DNA from: AP-15 sp050729795
GTDB lineage: Bacteria; Pseudomonadota; Alphaproteobacteria; ATCC43930; CGMCC-115725
DNA: 64,000 nucleotides
Reading direction: 5' to 3'
NCBI GenBank assembly: GCA_050729795.1
Contig: JBOHME010000001.1
Location: 1-64,000, forward strand
Shown here: positions 34,478 through 43,080 of the stretch, in pieces
How positions within the stretch are numbered: the first letter of the stretch is position 1
Layout of the letters: each line of letters begins with the position of its first letter
The notes under the pieces: model-generated
What the model saw: only the letters and a program-made list of their open reading frames with translations
Database searches by the model: none
Told to the model about the DNA's origin: nothing
Translations under genes and position numbers: made by a program

Positions 34478-35319
34478 GCCCGATGCGGCGAGCCGCGCGA
34501 CCTCGCTCGCTGCGCCGCAGCAGCGGGTTCGCGCTGCTGATCGTGCTGTGGACCCTGGTGCTGATCGCGTTTCTCGTGCTCCACCTGACCGCAAATGGGC
34601 GAACCGAAATCCGCATTGCCGATAATCTCGTCGACAACGCGGTCACCAGCGCCGCCGCGGATGGGGGTATCGCCGAGGCCATCTTCAACCTGTCGAACCC
34701 ACAGCCCGACCAGCGCTGGCCGCTCGACGGGAGCGTCCATGTGCTGAGCATTGGCCATTGCCGGGTCGCGGTTCGCCTCCTGAACGAGGCGGCGCGGATC
34801 AATCCGAACCTCGCCTCGCCGGCGCTGATCGAGGCGTTGCTGAGCGTCGTCGGCAGCGACCCGGAGACCGCTCGCCGCCTTGCCGCGGCGATCGCCGACT
34901 GGGTCGGCTCGTCCGACACGCCCCAGCCGCAGGCGGCCTTGCTCGCCGATTACCGCGCCGCCGGGCTCGATTACGGGCCGCCGGGTTCGCCGCTCGAGAG
35001 CCTCGACGAGCTCGGCCGGGTTATCGGCATGACGCCGCAGCTCCTGGCCCTGCTGCGACCCCACCTGACCTTGTACGGCCCGGCCGACCCCGACCCCGGC
35101 GGCGGCGATCCGGTCGTCGCCGCGGCGGTCGCCCGGCTGTCACAAGCAAACCCGATTGCGCCGGCAAATGCGCCGGGTGACGATACGGCGACGGTGCGTA
35201 TCATCGCCGCCGCAACTGGCCCCGGAAATGCCCGGCTCATCCGTATCGCGGTCGTGCGCGTGGGACCGACCCTGCCGGAAGGCTATATCGTGCTGGCCTG
35301 GGCCAACCGGGTCGATTGA
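34474..35319 (+). CDS. gspK: GspK, minor pseudopilin
   Basis: A 281-residue protein. The leader MSPMRRAARPRSLRRSSG precedes FALLIVLWTLVLIAFLVLH, the GspK-type hydrophobic helix, in which +5 is not Glu, as expected for GspK. The large alpha-helical domain (EAARINPNLASPALIEALL, then AAAIADWVGSSDTPQPQ) is the one that sits at the pseudopilus tip. GTG 34474 overlaps the gspD stop; ATG 34483 is an alternative. It is the last rightward gsp gene and converges with gspG. Confidence 0.92.
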   Translation: MSPMRRAARPRSLRRSSGFALLIVLWTLVLIAFLVLHLTANGRTEIRIADNLVDNAVTSAAADGGIAEAIFNLSNPQPDQRWPLDGSVHVLSIGHCRVAVRLLNEAARINPNLASPALIEALLSVVGSDPETARRLAAAIADWVGSSDTPQPQAALLADYRAAGLDYGPPGSPLESLDELGRVIGMTPQLLALLRPHLTLYGPADPDPGGGDPVVAAAVARLSQANPIAPANAPGDDTATVRIIAAATGPGNARLIRIAVVRVGPTLPEGYIVLAWANRVD

Positions 35320-35352
35320 ACCGGAAGCCGCGTGCCGTCGCCGCGCACCGCT

Positions 35353-35874
35353 TTATTCGTTGATGATTTCCGCGTCGGAGCCGCTGCCGCCGGCCTTGCC
35401 GGTCGGTCCAAGCGAATAGAGATCGTAATCGTGCCCCGGCCGGTCGCTCGGCATCCGATAGAGAAAAGGATGGCCCCACGGATCCTTCGGCACGGTTTCG
35501 CCCTTGAGATAGGGGCCGCTCCAGTCGGTTGCCCCGTCCGGCCGCACCAGCAAGGCTTCGAGCCCCTGATCGGTGGTCGGATAGCTGCCGACATCGAGCT
35601 TGTAGATATCGAGCACGCTCGCCATCCGTTCGATCGACTGGTGGGCGATCTTTTCCTTGGCGGAGCCGAGCTGGCGCAGCGCTGCCGGCGCCACCAGACC
35701 GATCAGCAAGCCGAGGATCGCGAGCACGACCAGGAGCTCGAGCAGCGTGAAACCCTGCTGCCGCCGATCACCACTGCTGCTGTCGCGCCGCCGCAGGGCG
35801 CAGAATTCGAGGTTGCTCAAGAGCAGACACCGCAACACGTCAACGCGCGCCTGAATACGCCCCGATATCGGCAA
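35353..35874 (-). CDS. gspG: GspG, major pseudopilin, on the opposite strand
   Basis: A pseudopilin of up to 173 residues. The cleavage site is QQG|FTLLELLVVLAILGLLIGLV with Glu at +5. The mature domain is textbook GspG: YKLDVGSYPTTDQGLEALL, GPYLKGETVPKDPWGHPFLY and DLYSLGPTGKAGGSGSDAEI (the calcium-loop region). The leader is unusually long (41 residues from TTG 35874). GTG 35838 is the other candidate; neither has a clear ribosome site. In most T2SS operons gspG lies between gspF and gspH. Here it is missing there and sits inverted at the far end. Confidence 0.93.
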   Translation of the reverse strand: MPISGRIQARVDVLRCLLLSNLEFCALRRRDSSSGDRRQQGFTLLELLVVLAILGLLIGLVAPAALRQLGSAKEKIAHQSIERMASVLDIYKLDVGSYPTTDQGLEALLVRPDGATDWSGPYLKGETVPKDPWGHPFLYRMPSDRPGHDYDLYSLGPTGKAGGSGSDAEIINE

Positions 35875-35938
35875 ATTGATGACGCGCGCCTCCCGCGCGG
35901 CACCGCCAGGCGATGCTCGGCATTGCCATTGCCCCTCG

Positions 35939-35983
35939 CCTCAATTGCCCGGGCCTCAATTGCCCGGGGCCTGCATTGCGCGG
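35939..35983. repeat. 15-bp tandem repeat, two and a half copies
   Basis: CCTCAATTGCCCGGG occurs exactly at 35939-35953 and 35954-35968 and again in degraded form at 35969-35983. It lies between the gspG start and the end of the MmgE/PrpD gene. No coding function is apparent. Confidence 0.85.
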
Positions 35984-35994
35984 TGCCGCTCGGG

Positions 35995-37371
35995 TCAATC
36001 GCGGCGCACCGGGTCGAGCAGGTCCGTCACCATGGCGGCGCGCGCCAGACCGCGAAAGCGGTGGATCAGCGCCAGGATGTCGTCGATCCGGCGATCAGTG
36101 ATCCCGGCCTGCGGCAGGAGTGCGCGGCATTTCGCATCGATATCGGTCCAGGCGATGCCGAGCATCCCCGCACCCCGCGGTACGTGCACGGTGCTGGCGC
36201 TGGTCCGGCCGTCGGCCGTCCGGATCGTGACGGTGGCGCCTTGGCGGTATCGGGCGATGTCGTCGTCGCGCGGCGCCGGGCCGATCCGAACCTTGTCGAT
36301 CAGCCGGTGGATGACCGGGTCCGTGATCTTGGCCGGTGTCGCGTGCACCCAGGAGAAGTCGCGATCGGCGGCGCCGGCGGCGAGGAAATAGGCCGGGCTG
36401 TGCGCCATGTCGATCAGATCGGAAGGGTGCAGCGGTCCGGCGAGCGCGGTGACGCCGGGGCGCGACAGCGTGATGCTGTCGATCTCATCGGGAGCGATCC
36501 GCCCTTCCCTCGCCGCATTCGCCGCAGCCTCGGCCAGCGCGTGATGCGGATGACCGCCGGGCACGAGCTTGACCGCCATGTCGGTGACGATGTCCCAGGA
36601 TTGGCCGAGATCGCGCGTCACACCGACCCCCGCCCAGATCGGGTCGACCCCGCCATAGGCAACGAAAAAGCCCTGCGGCGCTTCGAGGATGCCCTCCTCG
36701 GCGATAAACCCGCGCCCGGCCGCGAGCGCCGCATTAATCCCCAGCAATGTCGCCAACCCGGCATGATATTCGCGGGCAACGCTGGTGTTGGCCGCCGCGG
36801 CGAGACCGCCGATCGAGGTCGCCGACAAGGCGATCGCCTGAGCCATCTGCCGTGCTTCGAGATGGAGCAGTCGAGCGGCGGCGACCGCCGCGGCAAAGAT
36901 CGCGACGAGGCAGCCGTGAAACCCACGCTCGCGAAAACCCGGTGTGATCGCCTCGCCGATCCGGCCCGCAGCTTCGTAGCCGAGCACGATCGCCGCGAGC
37001 ACATCTTCGCCGCCCGCACCGGTACGTTCGGCGATTGCGAGCGCCGTCGCGGCCAGCGGCGTGCCGCAATGGACGATGTTGCGCAGATCGCTGTCGTCGC
37101 AGGCTGCAGCGTCGCTCATCACCGCGTTGACCTGGGCCGCATCCGCGACCGGCAGCCGATCCCCGGCATCGAACCAGACCGCAGCATCCGGCCGGCCGCC
37201 GCGCTCACGGGCCAGCGAACGGATGATCGCAGCTGATTCGAGGCCGGAACCGAAGGCGGCGCTGGCAATGGTGCTGGCGATCAGCATCGCCGCATGGTCG
37301 ATCGCCTGGTTGGGCAATTCGGCCGCCCCTGTGCCGGTCAGAAATGCGCCGAGATCGCCGGCGACACTCAT
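35995..37371 (-). CDS. MmgE/PrpD family protein
   Basis: A 458-residue member of the MmgE/PrpD (2-methylcitrate dehydratase-like) superfamily. The all-helical N-terminal domain (about 1-270) has ATTIAS-like helices, the conserved AAACDDSDLRNIVHCGTPL and SIGGLAAAANTSVAREYHAGLA. The C-terminal alpha/beta domain has MAVKLVPGGHPHHALAEAA. Family members include dehydratases, isomerases and iminodisuccinate epimerase, so no substrate is assigned. ATG 37371 begins MSVAGDLGAFL, ten bases after the stop of the upstream 190-residue gene, so the two form an operon. Confidence 0.88.
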   Translation of the reverse strand: MSVAGDLGAFLTGTGAAELPNQAIDHAAMLIASTIASAAFGSGLESAAIIRSLARERGGRPDAAVWFDAGDRLPVADAAQVNAVMSDAAACDDSDLRNIVHCGTPLAATALAIAERTGAGGEDVLAAIVLGYEAAGRIGEAITPGFRERGFHGCLVAIFAAAVAAARLLHLEARQMAQAIALSATSIGGLAAAANTSVAREYHAGLATLLGINAALAAGRGFIAEEGILEAPQGFFVAYGGVDPIWAGVGVTRDLGQSWDIVTDMAVKLVPGGHPHHALAEAAANAAREGRIAPDEIDSITLSRPGVTALAGPLHPSDLIDMAHSPAYFLAAGAADRDFSWVHATPAKITDPVIHRLIDKVRIGPAPRDDDIARYRQGATVTIRTADGRTSASTVHVPRGAGMLGIAWTDIDAKCRALLPQAGITDRRIDDILALIHRFRGLARAAMVTDLLDPVRRD

Positions 37372-37381
37372 CGCCGCACTC

Positions 37382-37954
37382 CTAGCGAGCCTCGGTCCAG
37401 CTTTCCGAAAACGCCAGCGCGCAGGTGCTGAACGGCCGCCCTTCGCGCTGCGTCGGCCAGGCGCGACCCGTTGCATCGCTGCCATCGACGGTGAGCCTGG
37501 CGCCCAGCGCCGGGATCAGCAGCGTGCACACACCGTAGCGGCGGCCGCCTTCATTGGGCTGGGTGTGGATCAAGAGCGGCTCGCCGATATCGTACCAGGT
37601 CAGCGCCACCTCGCCGTCGCTCGACACCACCCGCTCGGTCCAGAAATAATGCGGGTCGCCCGATTTGACAAATTCGGCATCGGTGACCGGGATCGCCGGA
37701 TCGGCAGTCTCGGGGTTCAGCATCCCCTGGACCGTCGTCTGCAGCCAGCGCGCCATCGCGATGTTGTCGGACCAGATGCGCCAGCGGTTCTCGGTCAGCT
37801 CGCTCTTCAAATAGAGAACGTGCCCCGGCCCCGCCGGACAGGTGACAATGCGCCAGAAGCTGGCATTGGTCGTCTGCGGCCCGCCATCGGTTTCGCTCAG
37901 GCGGATGAACGGGTTCTCCCCGGTCAATATCACATGGTTGGGATCGGCAGGCAT
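37382..37954 (-). CDS. Conserved-looking hypothetical protein (190 aa), operon with MmgE/PrpD
   Basis: A 190-residue soluble protein beginning MPADPNHVILTGENPFIRLS. GGAGGAA lies seven bases before ATG 37954. It is rich in Trp and beta-prone segments (ASFWRIVTCPAGPGHVLYLK, HYFWTERVVSSDGEVALTWYDIGEPLL) and carries no signal peptide or nucleotide-binding motif. I do not recognise the family. It precedes the MmgE/PrpD gene by 10 bp, which suggests a shared catabolic role. Confidence 0.75.
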   Translation of the reverse strand: MPADPNHVILTGENPFIRLSETDGGPQTTNASFWRIVTCPAGPGHVLYLKSELTENRWRIWSDNIAMARWLQTTVQGMLNPETADPAIPVTDAEFVKSGDPHYFWTERVVSSDGEVALTWYDIGEPLLIHTQPNEGGRRYGVCTLLIPALGARLTVDGSDATGRAWPTQREGRPFSTCALAFSESWTEAR

Positions 37955-38082
37955 CGCGAATTCCTCCCTCCAAGCACGACTATTGACGATCGTAGTCGAT
38001 GGCCGGCCCGGGCGCCATGATCGAGGAGCGTCTGCGCGAGGGCCACGCATGCCCTCACCCACCCGTCCCTGCCGGGCCGTAC

Positions 38083-38111
38083 CACCCTCTCCCGCACGGC
38101 GGGAGAGGGTG
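38083..38111. repeat. REP-like palindrome with 13-bp stem
   Basis: CACCCTCTCCCGC (38083-38095) pairs perfectly with GCGGGAGAGGGTG (38099-38111) around a three-base loop. The CCCTCTCCCGC...GCGGGAGAGGG unit, with a nearby GCCCTCACCC element, is a widely dispersed repetitive extragenic palindrome type in high-GC proteobacteria. It lies between the 190-aa gene (5' side) and the GNAT gene's 3' end, so it could also act as a terminator for the GNAT gene, although no T-tract follows. Confidence 0.75.
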
Positions 38112-38172
38112 TCGACCGCAGCGAGGTCGGCGAGAGTGGCGCCTCTTTAACAGAGGTCGCGGCGCATCAGTG

Positions 38173-38562
38173 TCACTTCGTGTCCGTCGGACGATCGATG
38201 CCGACGGCCCGCCACTCCAGTCGGGCGTACAAGCCGGCTGCGGAGACGGTATGGAGCCATAGTTTCATGATATCAGCCGCGCGACAGGCTGCTTCGGCGG
38301 TTCTTACCAATTGGCTGGCGAAGCCGCAGCCCCGAAAAGCTGAATCGACGAACACCGCTGCCAGCCACGGAGTCAGGTCGGGGCGCGTCGCCAAATCATG
38401 GTGGACCAGACTTGCCGTTGCGACCGGCCGGCCATCCGAGAGCAGGACAAAGCACTGCTCAGGACCTGCAACTGACGTTCGCGCCGCTACCCTGGTGGTC
38501 TCCTCGTCGAGACTCTGGCCGCCCTGACGGCCCCACTCCTCCCACAGCCACTGCGATACCAC
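38173..38562 (-). CDS. GNAT-family N-acetyltransferase, start uncertain
   Basis: A 129-residue GNAT fold protein. The acetyl-CoA-binding motif A is visible as LAAVFVDSAFRGCGFASQLVRTAE, preceded by the beta-4 strand CFVLLSDGRPVATASLV and followed by KLWLHTVSAAGLYARLEWRAVG. GTG 38562 is the first usual start, but it begins directly at VSQWLWEEWG, where relatives have about 12 more residues. The frame stays open 24 codons further upstream with no ATG, GTG or TTG (a possible ATC start exists). The gene may be truncated at its 5' end by the neighbouring dehydrogenase. Confidence 0.75.
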   Translation of the reverse strand: MVSQWLWEEWGRQGGQSLDEETTRVAARTSVAGPEQCFVLLSDGRPVATASLVHHDLATRPDLTPWLAAVFVDSAFRGCGFASQLVRTAEAACRAADIMKLWLHTVSAAGLYARLEWRAVGIDRPTDTK

Positions 38563-38634
38563 GGCACCAAATCTGAGCGTTCGGCGATGGTCACAGTCGA
38601 TGCGTACGGTACCCGGTGCATGTGCACCTCTGCC

Positions 38635-39681
38635 TCACATCAGGAAGACGCCCTTGCCGGTCGTCTGGGTGTCGAACAGGCGATAGGCCTCCTCGGCTTG
38701 GGCGAGCTGCCAGCGATGGGTAAAGAGGCGATCGACCTCGACTTTGCGATCGACGCAGAACTGCGCGCAATCGGCCTGGCCCTGCCATGAAAAGGTCCAC
38801 GAACCGATGATCGTCAGCTGCTTTCGGAGCATGTCGGGGCTGACGTCGATCGTCACATTGTTGCGCTCGCCGACAAAGGCAACGGTGCCCCACACCTTGG
38901 CGCTGCGCACCGCGGCGATGCGGCCCTCGGGTTGGCTCGATGTGTCGAGCGTATAGTCGGCGCCGCCATGGGTCAGGTCTTTGATCGCACCGACCGGGTC
39001 GTTCGAACGCGGGTTGACGGTCTGCCAGGCGCCGAATTCCTTGGCCCGCTCCAAACGCTCGGGGCTCACATCGAGGGCGATGACGCGCGCCCCCATCGCC
39101 GCTGCGAGCTGGGTCGCCGACAACCCGACCGGGCCCTGGCCAAACAGTGCGATCGTGTCGTCGCCGGAGAGCTTGAGCCGGCGCAATGCGCCATAGGCGG
39201 TGCCGGTGCCGCACGCGATCGCCGCCCCGGCAGCAAACGACAAATCGTCGTGCAATGGCACGAGCGTGAACGCCGGCACCTTGAGCCAGCGCGCGTGCCC
39301 GCCATGGGCGTTGTTGCCATAAACCAGGACCGGCTCCTCCTGGCACAGCTGCGACCAGCCGGAACGGCAATGATGGCACACGGTGCAACCCTTGTAGTGG
39401 TGCACCATGACACGCTGGCCGACCCTGGCCTGCTTCGCATCGACGCCGGGGCCGATCGCGGCGACGATGCCGCACGGCTCGTGCCCGCCGATAACCGGGT
39501 CGGGGTTGACCGGCAGGCCGCCGCTGGCGCCGCCCGATTTTGGCCGGCGGTACTGGTGCAGATCGCTGCCGCACATGCCCGAGGCCTTCATTTCGACGAC
39601 GATCTCGCCCGGCCCCGGGGTCGGGTCGGAAAATTCCATCAGGTCGAGTTCGCGCTCGCCCTTGAACACCACGCCCTGCAT
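38635..39681 (-). CDS. Zinc-dependent alcohol dehydrogenase (MDR family)
   Basis: A 348-residue medium-chain dehydrogenase. Catalytic zinc residues lie in GMCGSDLHQYRR and GGHEPCG. The structural zinc loop has four cysteines (CTVCHHCRSGWSQLC). The NAD(P)-binding motif is FGQGPVGLSATQLAAAMGARVIALD, with an aspartate at the end of beta-2 that favours NAD. The family is broad (threonine or sorbitol dehydrogenase-like), so the substrate is open. ATG 39681 has GGAGG upstream. It is divergent from the cupin gene at 39874. Confidence 0.9.
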   Translation of the reverse strand: MQGVVFKGERELDLMEFSDPTPGPGEIVVEMKASGMCGSDLHQYRRPKSGGASGGLPVNPDPVIGGHEPCGIVAAIGPGVDAKQARVGQRVMVHHYKGCTVCHHCRSGWSQLCQEEPVLVYGNNAHGGHARWLKVPAFTLVPLHDDLSFAAGAAIACGTGTAYGALRRLKLSGDDTIALFGQGPVGLSATQLAAAMGARVIALDVSPERLERAKEFGAWQTVNPRSNDPVGAIKDLTHGGADYTLDTSSQPEGRIAAVRSAKVWGTVAFVGERNNVTIDVSPDMLRKQLTIIGSWTFSWQGQADCAQFCVDRKVEVDRLFTHRWQLAQAEEAYRLFDTQTTGKGVFLM

Positions 39682-39873
39682 CGCTCCCTCCGGGTCCGAT
39701 CCTTGATGCTCGCCGAGCCTACGCCCTTTCCAGCTGGTCGGGTAATATCGAAACCGGAGGGCGGTCGGGCCGGCAGCCGCGCGAAGACAATGTCCAGGCC
39801 GATGGTGCCGTGCCGCCGCGTTGACGCCGACAAGACCCAGATGCTGTCCCGGACGCTAACAAGGACCCGCTCG

Positions 39874-40251
39874 ATGCCTGTCAACAAGCCGCATCTCGAA
39901 TTTCACCGGATCGATATGAATGGCGGGTGGGAGACACCGCCCGGCTATCCTGCCGGCATCGACCAGAAAATCCTGGCCGGCGCGCTCGACGAGAAGGCGC
40001 ATCGCGGCAGCCGCACCCGCCTCTTGCGCTTTGCGCCCGGTGTGTTCACGACCGCCCCCTTTGTCCACGAGTATTGGGAGGAGGTCTACCTGATTTCGGG
40101 CGACCTGACGGTCGGCAGCGACCACCGGGGTGAGGGCGGCGAGAATTTTCCGCCGGGCACCTATGCCTGCCGGCCGCCCGGCGCGGTTCACGGACCATTC
40201 AAGTCGAATCGCGGCTGCCTGCTCTACGAGACCCATTACTTTGCGGATTGA
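39874..40251 (+). CDS. Cupin-domain protein (125 aa)
   Basis: A 125-residue single-domain cupin of the ChrR-cupin-like type. Conserved features are VHEYWEEVYLISGDLTVG (His and Glu metal ligands), PPGTYACRPPGAVHGPF (second His) and a terminal CLLYETHYF. ATG 39874 is preceded by AAGGA at a proper distance. Members act as small dioxygenases or anti-sigma-like metal-binding modules; I cannot tell which. It is divergent from the alcohol dehydrogenase. Confidence 0.85.
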   Translation: MPVNKPHLEFHRIDMNGGWETPPGYPAGIDQKILAGALDEKAHRGSRTRLLRFAPGVFTTAPFVHEYWEEVYLISGDLTVGSDHRGEGGENFPPGTYACRPPGAVHGPFKSNRGCLLYETHYFAD

Positions 40252-40290
40252 CCGGCGCTACGCGGGTCGAGCGGACGGACGGCCGCAGCC

Positions 40291-42171
40291 TTAGTCGGCG
40301 AGCGCGAAGGCCCGGTCTTCCTGCAGCCGGCACATCCGGTCGAAGCGTCCGCGCTGGCGGCGCAGCTCGGCGGGGCTGCCGTCCTCGACGACAGCGCCGC
40401 GGTCGAGCACGACGATCCGGTCGAAATCGGCGACCGTCGACAGCCGGTGGGCGATCGCCAGCACGGTGCGGCCGCGCATCAGCACACCCAAGGCCTGCTG
40501 AATTTCGATCTCGGACGCGCTGTCGAGCGCCGAGGTCGCCTCGTCGAGCACGATGATCGGGGCGTTTTTGATCAGCGCGCGGGCGATCGCGATGCGCTGC
40601 CGCTGGCCGCCCGAGAGCTTGGTGCCGCGCTCGCCGACGATTGTGTCGTAGCCCTTTGGCAATTCGCGGATGAACCCGTCGCACCGGGCCGCGCGGGCGG
40701 CGGCCAGCACCTCGGCATCGCTCGCGTCGGGCCGGGCATAGCGGATGTTCTCCAGCACCGAGCGATGCAGCAGCGAGACGTCCTGCGGCACCACCGCGAT
40801 GGCGCTGCGCAAGCTGTCCTGGGTCATCGCCCGGCTGTCCTGGTCGTCGATCAGGATATGGCCGCGATCCACATCGACGAGCCGCTGCAACAGCGCGACG
40901 AGCGTCGATTTGCCGGCACCCGACGGGCCGACGACCGCGACGTGCTCGCCGGGTCGTATGCGCAAGCTGAACCGGCGAAACACCTCCTGAGCACCCGGAT
41001 AGCAGAAATCAACATCCTCGAACGCGATGCTGCCGCCGAGTGGCACCCAGGCCGCCGCGTCCGACGGGTCGAGCACGCGGTGGTTCTCGCCGATCACGTC
41101 GATCGATTCGCCGATCCGGCCGAGATACTGGGTGGCGTTGACCATGCCGAACGCGAAGTCGCGCGACCCGTGCAGGATGCGCAGCGCCAGCGCCACGGTC
41201 AGGATCACATCTCCGGGGGTGATCCTGCCAAGGCTCCACAAATGGAGCGTCCAGGCCAGCATGCCGCCCGCCATCAGCCACAAGCCGACATCGTGAAAGA
41301 CCCGCAGGCGCTCGATATACATCAGGCTGCCGCGATGCGCCGTGGCCTCGCCATCGAGCAGCCGCTCGAACCGGGCGCGCTCGCGGGCCCGGGCCGAAAA
41401 TGCCTTGACCACCCAGATATTGGACAGCACGTCGACAAGCTCGCCACCGACCTCGGCCGCACGATCGGCATGCAGGCGATGGCGCGGCGCACCACGGTGG
41501 CTCAATTGCGCGAGCCCGCCGGCCATGATTGTGACAAAGGCGCAGAGGGCCGCCACCAGATGCCATTCGACCGTCGCCAGCATGGAGAGGGCGGCGACAA
41601 AATCCGCGCAGACCGGCGCGATGTTGAAGAGCGTGATCGAGTGCACCTGCTGCAATGCGTCGCCGGCGGCGGAAACCCGATTGGCCAACGCGCCGCCCAT
41701 GCGATCGGCGAAATACCGGCTGCAGTGGCCGCTCAGATGGTTGAAGAGATCGAATTTGGCTTCGGCCTTGTCGACCAGCATCGCCCGATAGCCGGACCAG
41801 CTGCCGAGCCGCCACAGCACGCTCTCACCGGCTGCCAACGCGGCGAAGACGCCGAGCGCCCACCACACCCGAGCGATGTGCGCCGGACCGGCCGCCATCC
41901 CATCGACGATCAACTTCAAACCATATTGCGCGATACAGGCGAAGCTGGCGGCGCCGACGACCGAGCCGATCGCCACGAGGTGCAGCCACGGCCGCCGCCT
42001 GACGTAATGCCACAGAAAGGCGATCGGCCGGCGCGGGAACGGTGCCGCACCCCGATCGGCACGCGTGTCATACCCGCCGGGTGATGGCTCGGAGCCGCGG
42101 GCATCTGCTCGGCCCGACCGCGCGGTCGACCGCCCACGGCAAGATTCCTCGGTCCATTGCACTGAACTCAT
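40291..42171 (-). CDS. ABC exporter, fused membrane and ATPase domains
   Basis: A 626-residue type I exporter half-transporter. The six-helix membrane domain spans about residues 50-340, and the nucleotide-binding domain follows. The motifs are GPSGAGKST (Walker A), VPQDVSLLHRSVLENI (Q-loop), LSGGQRQRIAIARAL (signature), IIVLDEATSALD (Walker B) and AIAHRLS (H-loop). It resembles MsbA/lipid or multidrug exporters; substrate unknown. I use ATG 42171, preceded by AGGAAG seven bases upstream; ATG 42219 would add 16 residues. It is divergent from the PRC-barrel gene. Confidence 0.9.
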   Translation of the reverse strand: MSSVQWTEESCRGRSTARSGRADARGSEPSPGGYDTRADRGAAPFPRRPIAFLWHYVRRRPWLHLVAIGSVVGAASFACIAQYGLKLIVDGMAAGPAHIARVWWALGVFAALAAGESVLWRLGSWSGYRAMLVDKAEAKFDLFNHLSGHCSRYFADRMGGALANRVSAAGDALQQVHSITLFNIAPVCADFVAALSMLATVEWHLVAALCAFVTIMAGGLAQLSHRGAPRHRLHADRAAEVGGELVDVLSNIWVVKAFSARARERARFERLLDGEATAHRGSLMYIERLRVFHDVGLWLMAGGMLAWTLHLWSLGRITPGDVILTVALALRILHGSRDFAFGMVNATQYLGRIGESIDVIGENHRVLDPSDAAAWVPLGGSIAFEDVDFCYPGAQEVFRRFSLRIRPGEHVAVVGPSGAGKSTLVALLQRLVDVDRGHILIDDQDSRAMTQDSLRSAIAVVPQDVSLLHRSVLENIRYARPDASDAEVLAAARAARCDGFIRELPKGYDTIVGERGTKLSGGQRQRIAIARALIKNAPIIVLDEATSALDSASEIEIQQALGVLMRGRTVLAIAHRLSTVADFDRIVVLDRGAVVEDGSPAELRRQRGRFDRMCRLQEDRAFALAD

Positions 42172-42446
42172 CGTGCGCTTCCTGATCTCCTCTAAGTTGA
42201 CTTTTTGCTGCTCACCCATAGCGCACAGCATTCACTCGTTGACATGGTGTTGACATAGGGTTGCCATGGAGTTTCAGTCGTGATGTTGCCCCCGGATGAG
42301 GCTGTACTCTGGTTTCGACCCGGCCTACACGAGCGCTAACGGGATGATGAAGACTCTATTCCTGTCGGGATCGTCGCTCGCTGCCACGCTGTGATCCCAT
42401 GTCTTGTCACGTCGAGCGACGGCGCGAGGTTTGCCGCGGCTGGAGG

Positions 42447-43013
42447 ATGCGTCTGCGGTGCGATGCCGCAGCCCTCGGCCGAGCCGACAATGCGTTGCGC
42501 GGGGCTCGCCGGCCGACGTCAGTGGACGCTGGGTGGCGGCATCGCTCGGCGCCGGTTGCGCTGTTGCTCGCCGCCCTCGGGTTCGCGGTCGCAGCGGGAT
42601 CGACGCCGGTGCGCGCCGGCGCGAGCACGGCCCCTGTGGGCAGTTCCTCGCAGACAACCGCGCTGCAGCGGGTCCCGCAAAACCGCCTGATGCCGATCCT
42701 CGGCAAGGACGTGGTCAGCGCCACCGGCGAGACGATGGGTCCGATCGTCGATGTGCTGTTCGAAGGGGATGGCAAGCCGCGGGCCGCGGTCATCGATTTT
42801 GGCGGGTTTCTCGGTGTCGGCACCCGCAAGATCGCGATCGACTGGAGCGCGCTCTTGTTCGACATGGGCGACAAGAAGAACGTCATCGCCCTCGACATCA
42901 GCCGCGCGCAGCTCGAGGCGGCGCCCGAATACCAAGGCCCGGACAAGCCGATCTCGATTGTGACCCTGCCGCATGCCGACGCCGGCGGGGCGCCGCCCGC
43001 CACCGCCCGGTGA
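42447..43013 (+). CDS. Exported PRC-barrel domain protein
   Basis: A protein with an N-terminal hydrophobic export signal (SAPVALLLAALGFAVAAGS) and one PRC-barrel domain (RLMPILGKDVVSATGETMGP, IVDVLFEGDGKPRAAVIDFG, GFLGVGTRKIAIDWSALLF). PRC-barrels are small beta-barrels that bind partner proteins or RNA. Exported single-domain forms are common in alphaproteobacteria and their role is mostly unknown. The start is uncertain: ATG 42447 is used, ATG 42399 is longer, and GTG 42522 gives a compact signal peptide. The MFS gene starts 67 bp downstream. Confidence 0.8.
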   Translation: MRLRCDAAALGRADNALRGARRPTSVDAGWRHRSAPVALLLAALGFAVAAGSTPVRAGASTAPVGSSSQTTALQRVPQNRLMPILGKDVVSATGETMGPIVDVLFEGDGKPRAAVIDFGGFLGVGTRKIAIDWSALLFDMGDKKNVIALDISRAQLEAAPEYQGPDKPISIVTLPHADAGGAPPATAR

Positions 43014-43080
43014 AACCCTTCTCGATCGGCATCCGACAGCGATCGCGGATCGATCGCGTTTCGGGGCGTTCTCCCCGGCA

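Noticed and set aside
35332..37236. 634-codon plus-strand frame
   Set aside because: It is antisense to gspG and the MmgE/PrpD gene, which have clear motifs and ribosome sites.
40447..42084. 545-codon plus-strand frame
   Set aside because: It is antisense to the ABC exporter, whose Walker and signature motifs are intact.
42239..42255. Two TTGACA hexamers in tandem as a strong promoter
   Set aside because: Neither has a plausible -10 box at 16-18 bp, so I do not call a promoter.
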